From the NCBI GenBank assembly GCA_025774425.1, contig JALGWA010000085.1:1-6411 (forward strand): a stretch of 6,411 nucleotides of DNA, in the 5' to 3' direction. Position numbers and translations under genes: made by a program. Below the pieces are notes generated by a model. It did not search any database. It saw only the letters and a program-made list of their open reading frames with translations, and was not told the DNA's origin. How positions within the stretch are numbered: the stretch's first letter is position 1; the number at the start of each line of letters is the position of its first letter. This stretch comes from a bacterium. GTDB lineage: Bacteria > Arandabacterota > Arandabacteria > Arandabacterales > JALGWA01. Positions 1 to 6,411 of the stretch are shown here, piece after piece.

Positions 1-1299
<1,299 letters not shown>

Positions 1300-1301
<2 letters not shown>

Positions 1302-1305
1302 GAGG
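1300..1305 (+). promoter_or_regulatory. Ribosome binding site of the biotin carrier gene
   Basis: AGGAGG overlaps the TAG stop of the upstream carboxyltransferase gene and lies 4 bases before the ATG at 1310. It decides the start of the carrier gene over the in-frame upstream start at 1217, which lies inside the upstream gene. The arrangement suggests translational coupling of the two subunits. Confidence 0.8.
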
Positions 1306-1309
1306 CCCG

Positions 1310-1957
1310 ATGTCGGGGAGAGAGCATGACATGCTGCGGCTCATGGGCGATCCCAAGACATGCGCCGTGAGAGAGGTCGAAGGGCATGAGGGGCACTTCG
1401 ACGTGCTCTCCCCGGGAGTCGGCTTCTATGACCTCCCCCCCGCCGTGGGCGCCTTTCTCCGGCCCGGCTCCTTCGTGGGATATCTCACAGTGCTCAGGCG
1501 CTATTTCCACCTCATGCTTCCCGAGAACCACCACGGCGTCGTCGTCGAGCACTTCATCACGACGCGCAAGCGCAGGGTCGAGTTCGGCGAGCCCCTGTTC
1601 CGCGTGAGCCCCGAAAGCGCGGGGCTCGAGGGAGAGATAGTGGAAATCGACAAGGCGGCGCCGGGGGCGCCCGCGGACGACATACCCGAAGGCATGTTCG
1701 CCGTGAGGTCGCCCACCGACGGCATCTTCTACCGCCGGCCCAACCCCGAGTCGCCCCCCTACGCCGACGAAGGGGACATCATAGAACAGGGCGCGACCCT
1801 CGGCCTCGTCGAGGTGATGAAGTGCTTCAACCCCATAATCTATCCGGGCGAGCCCGAGTTTCCCCACCGGGCACGCGTCGTGAGGGTCGCCGCGCGGGAC
1901 TCGGCCGAGGTCAAGCACGGCGCCGTGCTCTATATCGTGGAGGCCGCCGGGTCCTGA
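1310..1957 (+). CDS. Biotin carboxyl carrier protein with two biotinyl-like domains
   Basis: Biotin carrier subunit of 215 residues, partner of the carboxyltransferase just upstream. The C-terminal domain (about residues 130-211) is a biotinyl domain like AccB: SPTDGIFYRRPNPESPPY is close to the BCCP motif SPMVGTFYRSPSP, followed by GLVEVMKCFNPI. K171 (codon 1820-1822) is the expected biotinylation lysine in an EVMKC context rather than the classical EAMKM. The N-terminal region (about residues 30-100) looks like a second, degenerate copy: LSPGVGFY, then GYLTVLRRYFHLMLP, which aligns with GLVEVMKCFNPIIYP and puts R63 at the lysine position. There is no long Pro/Ala linker of the AccB type. 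The start at 1310 is supported by AGGAGG and by its position 8 bases after the preceding stop. Function as carrier is well supported; which biotin carboxylase loads it, if any, is not visible. Confidence 0.88.
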   Translation: MSGREHDMLRLMGDPKTCAVREVEGHEGHFDVLSPGVGFYDLPPAVGAFLRPGSFVGYLTVLRRYFHLMLPENHHGVVVEHFITTRKRRVEFGEPLFRVSPESAGLEGEIVEIDKAAPGAPADDIPEGMFAVRSPTDGIFYRRPNPESPPYADEGDIIEQGATLGLVEVMKCFNPIIYPGEPEFPHRARVVRVAARDSAEVKHGAVLYIVEAAGS

Positions 1958-1958
1958 A

Positions 1959-1982
1959 GCCGGGTCCGGGGCGCACCCGCGC
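1959..1982. terminator. Hairpin in the convergent gap, possible shared terminator
   Basis: The 28-base gap between the convergent biotin carrier and trmO genes holds an inverted repeat: GC plus CGGGT (1959-1965) pairs with ACCCG plus GC (1975-1982), with one bulged C at 1980 and a 9-base loop. Seven pairs, nearly all G-C, start one base after the carrier stop. There is no T-run on either side, so intrinsic termination is uncertain. It could act in both directions. Confidence 0.3.
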
Positions 1983-1985
1983 CGG

Positions 1986-2474
1986 CTACGCGCCGAGGCG
2001 GCCGCCGGGCTCCTTCCCCCTCAGACGGTCGGCCTTGCCCTCCAGCCAGCCGATCCTGACTTCATCGGGGCCGGGATACAGATGCGGAATGTAGGGCTTT
2101 ATGTCGAGGAGCGGGGTCCCGTCCACCATGTCGACACCCCTTATGTGGAGCTTGTCGCCCTCGATGCGCTCGAGCGCGACCACGGAAACCCCGACGCCGT
2201 TGGGGCGCCTCGGCGACCGCGTGGCGAAGACACCCCGCTCGACGGTCTCATCCAGCGGCACCACTTTGAGACCGAAGCCCTCGGAGAGGTGGAGGTGGAA
2301 GACGACGAGAAGGTGAGAGAAGCCGTCCAGGTCCTCGAGGCCGCGGACGTATTCGGGGTAGACCTCGATGACAGCCTCGACGTCCTGGCCCCCCGTGGAC
2401 TGGGCGGGCACTTCATCGCGCGTCTTGAAGGGCGTGTGGATCACCCCTATGGGCTCAAGCTCGATCTTCGCCGT
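1986..2474 (-). CDS. trmO: TrmO/TsaA-family tRNA m6t6A37 methyltransferase
   Basis: Short member of the TrmO (YaeB/TsaA, formerly UPF0066) family, which uses S-adenosylmethionine to N6-methylate threonylcarbamoyladenosine at tRNA position 37. Signatures seen in order: EPIGVIHTPFK at the N-terminus, RGLEDLDGFSHLLVVFHLH, GVFATRSPRRPNGVGVSVV (family usually RPNPIGLS), and DGTPLLDIKPYIP near the C-terminus. At about 162 residues it matches the short single-domain form, without the C-terminal extension of the E. coli enzyme. The start is unresolved. The first standard start is GTG at 2444, but that would cut off the conserved EPIG. An ACG at 2474 has GAGGAGG six bases upstream and would give an N-terminus beginning M/T-AKIELEPIGVIHTPFK; I have annotated from there. 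The gene lies 103 bases after korB, on the same strand. Function is confident, start is not. Confidence 0.85.
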   Translation of the reverse strand, partial: TAKIELEPIGVIHTPFKTRDEVPAQSTGGQDVEAVIEVYPEYVRGLEDLDGFSHLLVVFHLHLSEGFGLKVVPLDETVERGVFATRSPRRPNGVGVSVVALERIEGDKLHIRGVDMVDGTPLLDIKPYIPHLYPGPDEVRIGWLEGKADRLRGKEPGGRLGA

Positions 2475-2480
2475 GGCGTA

Positions 2481-2487
2481 CCTCCTC
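2481..2487 (-). promoter_or_regulatory. Ribosome binding site pointing to an ACG start of trmO
   Basis: On the minus strand GAGGAGG sits here, followed by six bases and then ACG at 2474-2472 in the trmO frame. It lies about 36 bases upstream of the GTG at 2444, too far to serve that codon. It is the reason for preferring the longer trmO form. Confidence 0.55.
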
Positions 2488-2577
2488 GCCTCCCGGCTCC
2501 ACCCGCCCCTCTTCAGGCCCCCGTGGGCCGGCGTCCCGCCGCATCCGGGCCGCAGCCCGCGCCCTCTCCGCCGGGCT

Positions 2578-3435
2578 CTACATGTGCGACCTTATGAAGG
2601 CGCCGATGTCGGCCCTCTCCCTCCGGGCGGCGAGAACGAGGCCCCTCAGCACCTCCTCGTCATAAGTCGGTCTCTCGACCCTGTAGAAGAGGCCTATTGG
2701 AATCCTCTCGGCCTCGGCCCCGTAGTCCCACTCCCTCGCGCGCGCCCGGGCCGCCTCGAGGTCGGAGACATCATGCCCCTCGAGCTCGTAGACCTTCTCG
2801 TTGTAGAACTTGTACGTGTTGAAGAAGGTGAAGCAAGGCTGCAGCACGTCTATCAATGCGAAGCCCTTGTGTTTCACCCCCTGGACGATGAGGTCGGCGA
2901 GGTGATCCGCCTTGACCGAAAACCCTCTCGCGACGAACGTCGCGCCCGCGGCGAGCATGAGATCCAGGGGGTTGAGGGGATGCTCCACGCTCCCCCGCGG
3001 CGTGGACTTGCCGCGGAAGCCCCTCGGACTCGTCGGCGTGAACTGCCCCGTAGTGAGGCCGTAGACCCTGTTGTTGTGAATCACCACCGTGACGTCGATG
3101 TTCCGCTTGGCCGACATGATGACATGCGCGAGGCCCTCGCCGTAAGCGTCGCCGTCCCCGGTGAAGCCGATGACGCTGAGGCCCCTGTTCGCGAGCTTGA
3201 TGCCCGTCAACGTCGGCGGCACCCTGCCGTGTATCGAATAGAAGGAGTTGACGTCGATGTAGTCGACTATCTTGGAACTGCAGCCGATCCCCGAGGCGAT
3301 GGCGATCGTCTCGAGCGGACGGCCCTCGGCGGCGAGCGTCTTGAAGGCCGCGTTCGCCGCGGAGAGGATGCCGAAGTTGCCGCAGCCCTTGCACCACGTG
3401 TTCTCGGCGTAGGTATCGAGGCCGGTCTCGCTCAT
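2578..3435 (-). CDS. korB: 2-oxoacid:ferredoxin oxidoreductase beta subunit
   Basis: Thiamine-diphosphate-binding beta subunit, 285 residues, of a CoA-acylating 2-oxoacid:ferredoxin oxidoreductase. With KorA it decarboxylates a 2-oxoacid to acyl-CoA and passes electrons to ferredoxin, or runs in reverse. Visible motifs: CKGCGN (C15, C18), GIGCSSK (C52), the ThDP/Mg motif GDGDAYGEG (93-101) through NNRVYGLTTGQ (121-131), and QPCFTFFNTYKFYNEK (C201). The four cysteines are spaced as in two-subunit archaeal-type enzymes, where they hold a single [4Fe-4S] cluster. Lys55, following the third cysteine, fits the conserved lysine near the CoA/active site. Its ATG overlaps the korA stop (ATGA, 4 bases), a sign of coupled translation. 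No ferredoxin-like delta subunit is nearby, which fits the two-subunit type. The 2-oxoacid (2-oxoglutarate, pyruvate or branched-chain) cannot be fixed from sequence by eye. Confidence 0.95.
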   Translation of the reverse strand: MSETGLDTYAENTWCKGCGNFGILSAANAAFKTLAAEGRPLETIAIASGIGCSSKIVDYIDVNSFYSIHGRVPPTLTGIKLANRGLSVIGFTGDGDAYGEGLAHVIMSAKRNIDVTVVIHNNRVYGLTTGQFTPTSPRGFRGKSTPRGSVEHPLNPLDLMLAAGATFVARGFSVKADHLADLIVQGVKHKGFALIDVLQPCFTFFNTYKFYNEKVYELEGHDVSDLEAARARAREWDYGAEAERIPIGLFYRVERPTYDEEVLRGLVLAARRERADIGAFIRSHM

Positions 3436-5087
3436 CCGATCACCCCCTCGACCTTCTTCTTGAGGTCGTCGATCGTGAATGGTCTCCCGTCGTATTTCAA
3501 GATCCTTTCCGCGACCTCGACGCCGTGACAGGCGGCGAGGTCGGCGAGGCAGCCCGTGACATTGACCTCGACGCCGATGACCTTCTTGGCGCCGGCGAGC
3601 GCCGACCTCAGCGCTTCCGCCGGGAAGGGCTCGAGTATGACGGGCTGCACCACCCCGACGCCGAGCGCCTCCGCGACCTCGACGCAGGCGCCCTTGGTCG
3701 AGCCCCAGGTGAGAATCGCCGTGTCGGAACCCGGCGGGCCGTAGGTCTTCACGGCTTCGAGGTCCGTCTCGACGTCCCGGGCGAGACCGGCGCGCTTCTT
3801 CATGCGCTTCTCCTGCATGGCGGTGACGGCCTCGGCGACCTCGGTGGTTATGCCGTACTCGTCGTGCTCGTAGCTCGTGCCCTTGACCACGGCGCCCGCC
3901 GTCCCGGGAAAGGCGAGCGGAGAGACGCCGCCCTCGGTGTCGAGGTAGCGCTTGTACCCGCCCCCGCCGTCCCAGAGAAGCCCCTCTTCCCTCGTGACTG
4001 CGGCGCCGCCGGCGTCGAAGCAATAGGTGCTTTCGCTCAGGCACTTGTCGGTCAGGACGAAGGCCGGTATCTGGTACTTCCATGCCATGTTCATGGCCAG
4101 ACCCGTGAGCTCGAAGGCTTCGTTGACGTCGCCCGGGGCGACGACGAATCGCAGGAACTCGCCGTGCCCCGCGCTTAGGACGAAGCCCAGGTCGCCCTGG
4201 GTGGTGTACGTGGGCACGCCCGTGCTCGGCCCGGGCCGCTGGCTCACCACGAAGACCACCGGCGTCTCGCTCTGGGCCGCGAGGCTTACGGCTTCGGCCA
4301 TGAGGGCGAAGCCGCCCCCGGCGGAGCCGACCATGGTCCTCGCGCCGGCGTATGCCGCGCCTATGGCGGTCACCGCCGCCGCGATCTCGTTCTCGGGATG
4401 GTAGGTGACGAGGCCGAGCTCCTCCTCGTGCGCGGCGAGGAAGTGCAGTATGCTCGTCGCGGGCGTCATGGGATAGGCGACATAGAGGTCGAGCCCCGCG
4501 GCGGCGGCGCCCAGGGCGATGGCCTCGTTTCCCGTCATGAGCGGGAGCGGCTCGGCCGGACCGGCCTCGATGTCGAGGGTCGTCCCGCCCGCCTGGTCGT
4601 AAGCGGCCCTGGCGATGGCGAGATTGATCTCGGTCGCCTTCTTGAACGAGTCGCGCACGATCTTCTCGACCACTTCCCACTTGAGCCCGAGCATCTTGCC
4701 TATGACGGCGAAGGCCGCCGTGTTGCGCATGACGGGCTTGCCGCCGGCCTGCTTGACCATGCTCCCCAGGTTCAGGCCCAGGCCCTCGGCCTCGAAGGCG
4801 TCGGCGTCGAAGACGATCGTGCCCCCGGGTTTGAGGCGGGACTTGTGCCTGTCGACGGTTTCCGCGTTGAGCGCGACGATGAGGTCGACGCTGTCGGTGT
4901 TGGCCTGGATCATGCAACGGCACGCCCTTATGAGGCTGAAGTTGTGTCCGCCTCTTATGAGGGACGGGTAGTCATCCCAGAAGAAGACATGATAGCCGAG
5001 CCGGCCGAGCAGGCCCGCGACCAGGCCGCCTATCTGGCGGATGCCGTCCCCCGCCTTGCCGCCGATGAGGATCGAAAAGTCCTCCAT
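3432..5087 (-). CDS. korA: 2-oxoacid:ferredoxin oxidoreductase, fused gamma-alpha subunit
   Basis: Large subunit of the same enzyme, 551 residues, with the gamma domain fused in front of the alpha domain. Gamma part (about 5-175): GGKAGDGIRQIGG (9-21) and YPSLIRGGHNFS (40-51). Alpha part: TGNEAIALGAAAAG near 185, then YPMTPATS (205-212), the counterpart of the YPITPSS 2-oxoacid-recognition motif with Met for Ile. Next come YHPENEIAA (229-237), GSAGGGFALMAE (254-265), QRPGPSTGVPT (283-293) and QGDL (297-300). The C-terminal PFOR domain II region follows (about 450-540). The length is slightly below the usual 570-620. GGGAGGG four bases before the ATG supports the start. It lies 65 bases after the peroxiredoxin gene with no obvious terminator between, and overlaps korB by 4 bases, so the three probably share a transcript. 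Confidence 0.95.
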   Translation of the reverse strand: MEDFSILIGGKAGDGIRQIGGLVAGLLGRLGYHVFFWDDYPSLIRGGHNFSLIRACRCMIQANTDSVDLIVALNAETVDRHKSRLKPGGTIVFDADAFEAEGLGLNLGSMVKQAGGKPVMRNTAAFAVIGKMLGLKWEVVEKIVRDSFKKATEINLAIARAAYDQAGGTTLDIEAGPAEPLPLMTGNEAIALGAAAAGLDLYVAYPMTPATSILHFLAAHEEELGLVTYHPENEIAAAVTAIGAAYAGARTMVGSAGGGFALMAEAVSLAAQSETPVVFVVSQRPGPSTGVPTYTTQGDLGFVLSAGHGEFLRFVVAPGDVNEAFELTGLAMNMAWKYQIPAFVLTDKCLSESTYCFDAGGAAVTREEGLLWDGGGGYKRYLDTEGGVSPLAFPGTAGAVVKGTSYEHDEYGITTEVAEAVTAMQEKRMKKRAGLARDVETDLEAVKTYGPPGSDTAILTWGSTKGACVEVAEALGVGVVQPVILEPFPAEALRSALAGAKKVIGVEVNVTGCLADLAACHGVEVAERILKYDGRPFTIDDLKKKVEGVIG

Positions 5088-5152
5088 GACGCCCTCCCGT
5101 GGTGGGTTCGGAGAAACCGGGCTCTATTCCGCGAATGGCGCCGAGCGGCCCG

Positions 5153-5620
5153 TCAGGCCTTCTCGAGCTCCGCCATTATCTCGTCGATGTCAGGCACTTC
5201 CGGTATGGGATAGACCTTCTTCCAGGCGACCTTGCCGTCGGCGTCGAGGATCACGACCGCCCTCTTGCTTGTGCCCTCGACTTCCCTGAAGAGCCCGAGC
5301 TCCGCGGCGTAGCCGCCGTGCGGCCAGAAGTCCGCCAGCAGGGGCGTCTTCTCGACGCCGATGTCCTTGGCCCAGGCATGCTTGCAGAAAGTGCTGTCCA
5401 CGCTGAGGCCGAAACCGACGCCGCCGAGCTCGGCGATCCTGTCGAACTTGGCGTCCAGCTGGCGCATCTGCGTCCTGCAGACATCCGTCCAGGCCAGGGG
5501 GTGAAAACTCAGGATCACCTTCTTGCCCTTGTAGTCGCTGAGTTTGACGTCGTTGCCGTTGTGGTCCTTGAGGGCGAAATCGGGCGCGGCATCTCCCACC
5601 TTGATCTCCTCTTTACTCAT
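5153..5620 (-). CDS. Peroxiredoxin (AhpC/TSA, AhpE/Bcp-like)
   Basis: Thiol peroxidase of 155 residues that reduces hydrogen peroxide or organic hydroperoxides in the cytoplasm. It has a thioredoxin fold opening with VGDAAPDFALKDHNG. The active-site signature PxxxTxxC is present as FHPLAWTDVC: Pro41, Thr45 and peroxidatic Cys48. Conserved Arg120 lies in TSKRAVVILDADG. A second cysteine, Cys79 in SVDSTFCKHAWA, is a candidate resolving cysteine, so an atypical two-Cys mechanism is possible. There is no C-terminal Cys motif of the typical AhpC type. AAGGAGGT lies five bases before the ATG, the strongest ribosome site in the window, suggesting high expression. Its position directly upstream of korAB suggests it protects that oxygen-sensitive enzyme (inference). 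No AhpF or thioredoxin reductase is present here, so the reductant is unknown. Confidence 0.93.
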   Translation of the reverse strand: MSKEEIKVGDAAPDFALKDHNGNDVKLSDYKGKKVILSFHPLAWTDVCRTQMRQLDAKFDRIAELGGVGFGLSVDSTFCKHAWAKDIGVEKTPLLADFWPHGGYAAELGLFREVEGTSKRAVVILDADGKVAWKKVYPIPEVPDIDEIMAELEKA

Positions 5621-5797
5621 TCGTGACCTCCTTCTGAACCTCGAAAGGGTGTGTCCTTGATCCCGACTGCCACTTGATTAGATGCAGCATCGCACGCCGG
5701 GATACGCCCGTCACGAAACAGGCCCGGCGACACCCGCGTCGCGCCCCGACGACCCGCGGCGCCGGCGCCCTGGGCCGCGGCCTTGAGCCGCAATCTC
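5621..5797 (-). other. Intergenic region between enoyl-CoA hydratase and peroxiredoxin
   Basis: The longest non-coding stretch in the window, 177 bases. The half next to the hydratase is very GC-rich and holds nested palindromes. The half next to the peroxiredoxin is less GC-rich and includes TCTAAT (minus strand, near 5680), which resembles a -10 box. I see no convincing -35 box at 16-18 bases from it, so a promoter here is plausible by position but not shown. A 25-codon minus-strand frame runs into the peroxiredoxin start but has no ribosome site. Confidence 0.4.
5754..5780 (-). terminator. GC-rich stem-loop after the enoyl-CoA hydratase gene
   Basis: CCGCGGC (5754-5760) and GCCGCGG (5774-5780) form a perfect 7-pair stem around a 13-base loop, starting 17 bases past the hydratase stop. 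It overlaps a perfect 12-base palindrome, GGCGCCGGCGCC (5758-5769). No T-run follows on the minus strand, so it may be a terminator lacking a U-tract, an RNA-stabilising 3' hairpin or simply GC-rich filler. Confidence 0.3.
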
Positions 5798-6411
5798 CTA
5801 GGGCATCCAGCGCGGCTTGCGCTTCTCGAGGAACGCCGTCATGCCCTCCTGGGCCTCCTCGCCGCAGCGGAGCTCCGCTATCACCCTCGCCGTGTACTCC
5901 CTGGCCTCTTCGAGCGGCATCTCCGCGAGCCTGCCGATCAAGTCCTTGGCGACCGCCAGGGCGTGCGGGCCGCTCGTCATGAGGACCGAGGCGTACTCCT
6001 CTATCCTGCGTCTGAGGTTGGCATGCGTGACGACGTCGTTCACGAGTCCCAGCCGCATGGCCTTGTCGGCGGAGATCCGCTCGCCCGTGGTGAAGAGCTC
6101 GCGGCAGGACCTCTCGCCGACCTTCTTCATGAGGTAGGGGCCTATGCAGGCGGGCACCAGGCCGATCTTGACCTCGCTCAGGCTGAACTCGGCCCGATGC
6201 GAGGCGACGACGATGTCGCATGCCGCGACGAGGCCGTTGCTGCCCCCTATGGAGGCGCCGTTCACGCCGGCTATGGTCGGTTTGGGCAGCGTGTAGAGGT
6301 TGTACATCAGCTTCGCCAGCTCGAGCGCATCCTTCAGGTTCTCCTCGAAGGTGAAGTCCTTCATCTTCTTCATCCAGTGAAGGTCTGCGCCGGCGCAGAA
6401 GGCCTTGCCCT
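5798..6411 (-). CDS. Enoyl-CoA hydratase/isomerase family, LiuC-like (5' partial)
   Basis: Crotonase-family enzyme; the 203 visible residues lack roughly the first 55-60, because the frame is open to the right edge. The first visible motif, GKAFCAGADLHWM, is the first oxyanion-hole loop that binds the acyl-CoA thioester; GVNGASIGGSNGLVAACDI is the second. FSLSEVKIGLVPACIGPYL, LAKLMYNLY and GERISADKAMRLGLV resemble 3-methylglutaconyl-CoA hydratases of the bacterial LiuC type, in the leucine degradation pathway. The glutamate of SLSEV (residue 79 of the fragment) matches the second catalytic glutamate of classic hydratases. The first (GGGCE in the mammalian enzyme) is glycine here, in GGSNG. 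The C-terminus, AFLEKRKPRWMP, is typical. Other acyl-CoA hydratase, isomerase or decarboxylase roles remain possible. It is separated by 177 bases from the peroxiredoxin and may belong to a different transcript. Confidence 0.92.
   Translation of the reverse strand, partial: GKAFCAGADLHWMKKMKDFTFEENLKDALELAKLMYNLYTLPKPTIAGVNGASIGGSNGLVAACDIVVASHRAEFSLSEVKIGLVPACIGPYLMKKVGERSCRELFTTGERISADKAMRLGLVNDVVTHANLRRRIEEYASVLMTSGPHALAVAKDLIGRLAEMPLEEAREYTARVIAELRCGEEAQEGMTAFLEKRKPRWMP

Noticed and set aside
2530..2577. Small hairpin (CGGGC-TGCG-GCCCG) after korB as a terminator
   Set aside because: Only five pairs, no T-run, and expected by chance at this GC content.
2368..3528. 386-codon plus-strand open frame
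   Set aside because: Antisense to korB and the start of trmO; composition is typical of a GC-rich shadow and there is no recognisable domain.
2578..4923. 781-codon minus-strand open frame
   Set aside because: Its last 285 codons are korB. The part upstream of the ATG at 3435 is an off-frame reading of korA, rich in Arg and Gly with no family motifs; it stays open only because of high GC.
4398..5213. 271-codon plus-strand open frame
   Set aside because: Antisense to the N-terminal part of korA, with no motifs of its own.
5613..5690. 25-codon minus-strand frame ending across the peroxiredoxin start, a possible leader peptide
   Set aside because: No ribosome site before its ATG and no run of regulatory codons; its stop overlapping the next start is weak evidence alone.
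5670..5710. Sigma-70-like promoter for the peroxiredoxin
   Set aside because: TCTAAT resembles a -10 box, but no fitting -35 hexamer lies at 16-18 bases, so it is not called as a promoter.

Overview
The window is a GC-rich stretch from a bacterial chromosome that is almost fully coding. It holds seven genes, and the two outermost run off the window edges. Gene content points to an organism with anaerobic acyl-CoA and 2-oxoacid metabolism: a GcdA-type biotin-dependent carboxyltransferase, a biotin carrier protein, a two-subunit 2-oxoacid:ferredoxin oxidoreductase and an enoyl-CoA hydratase. Strong AGGAGG-type ribosome sites argue for a bacterium or SD-using archaeon. The frequent use of ATA for Ile is unusual for such GC-rich DNA: I count about 20 of 43 Ile codons in the first gene and about 9 of 27 in the oxidoreductase alpha gene. 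A Desulfobacterota-like anaerobe would fit, but that is only an inference from gene types.

Left part, plus strand (1-1957): the 3' part of an acyl-CoA carboxylase/glutaconyl-CoA decarboxylase-type carboxyltransferase is followed 8 bases later by a biotin carrier protein. The carrier's ribosome site overlaps the upstream stop codon, so the two are translationally linked. The carrier appears to carry two biotinyl-like domains, and the first has lost the biotin lysine.

Right part, minus strand, in transcription order (6411 down to 1986): a 5'-truncated enoyl-CoA hydratase (LiuC-like), a 177-base gap with GC-rich inverted repeats, an AhpE/Bcp-like peroxiredoxin, korA (fused gamma-alpha) and korB overlapping by 4 bases, then a short TrmO/TsaA-family tRNA methyltransferase. 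trmO converges on the biotin carrier gene across a 28-base gap that contains a hairpin.

Working together: the carboxyltransferase plus carrier would move CO2 on or off an acyl-CoA. The hydratase would act on a related enoyl-CoA, possibly in leucine-type or glutarate-type degradation. KorAB links 2-oxoacids, acyl-CoA and reduced ferredoxin. The peroxiredoxin may protect the oxygen-sensitive iron-sulfur enzyme. I see no mobile element, CRISPR, tRNA or rRNA and no clearly new biological system. The best points for follow-up are the degenerate tandem biotinyl domain and the trmO start region, where the only well-placed start is an ACG codon behind a perfect ribosome site.
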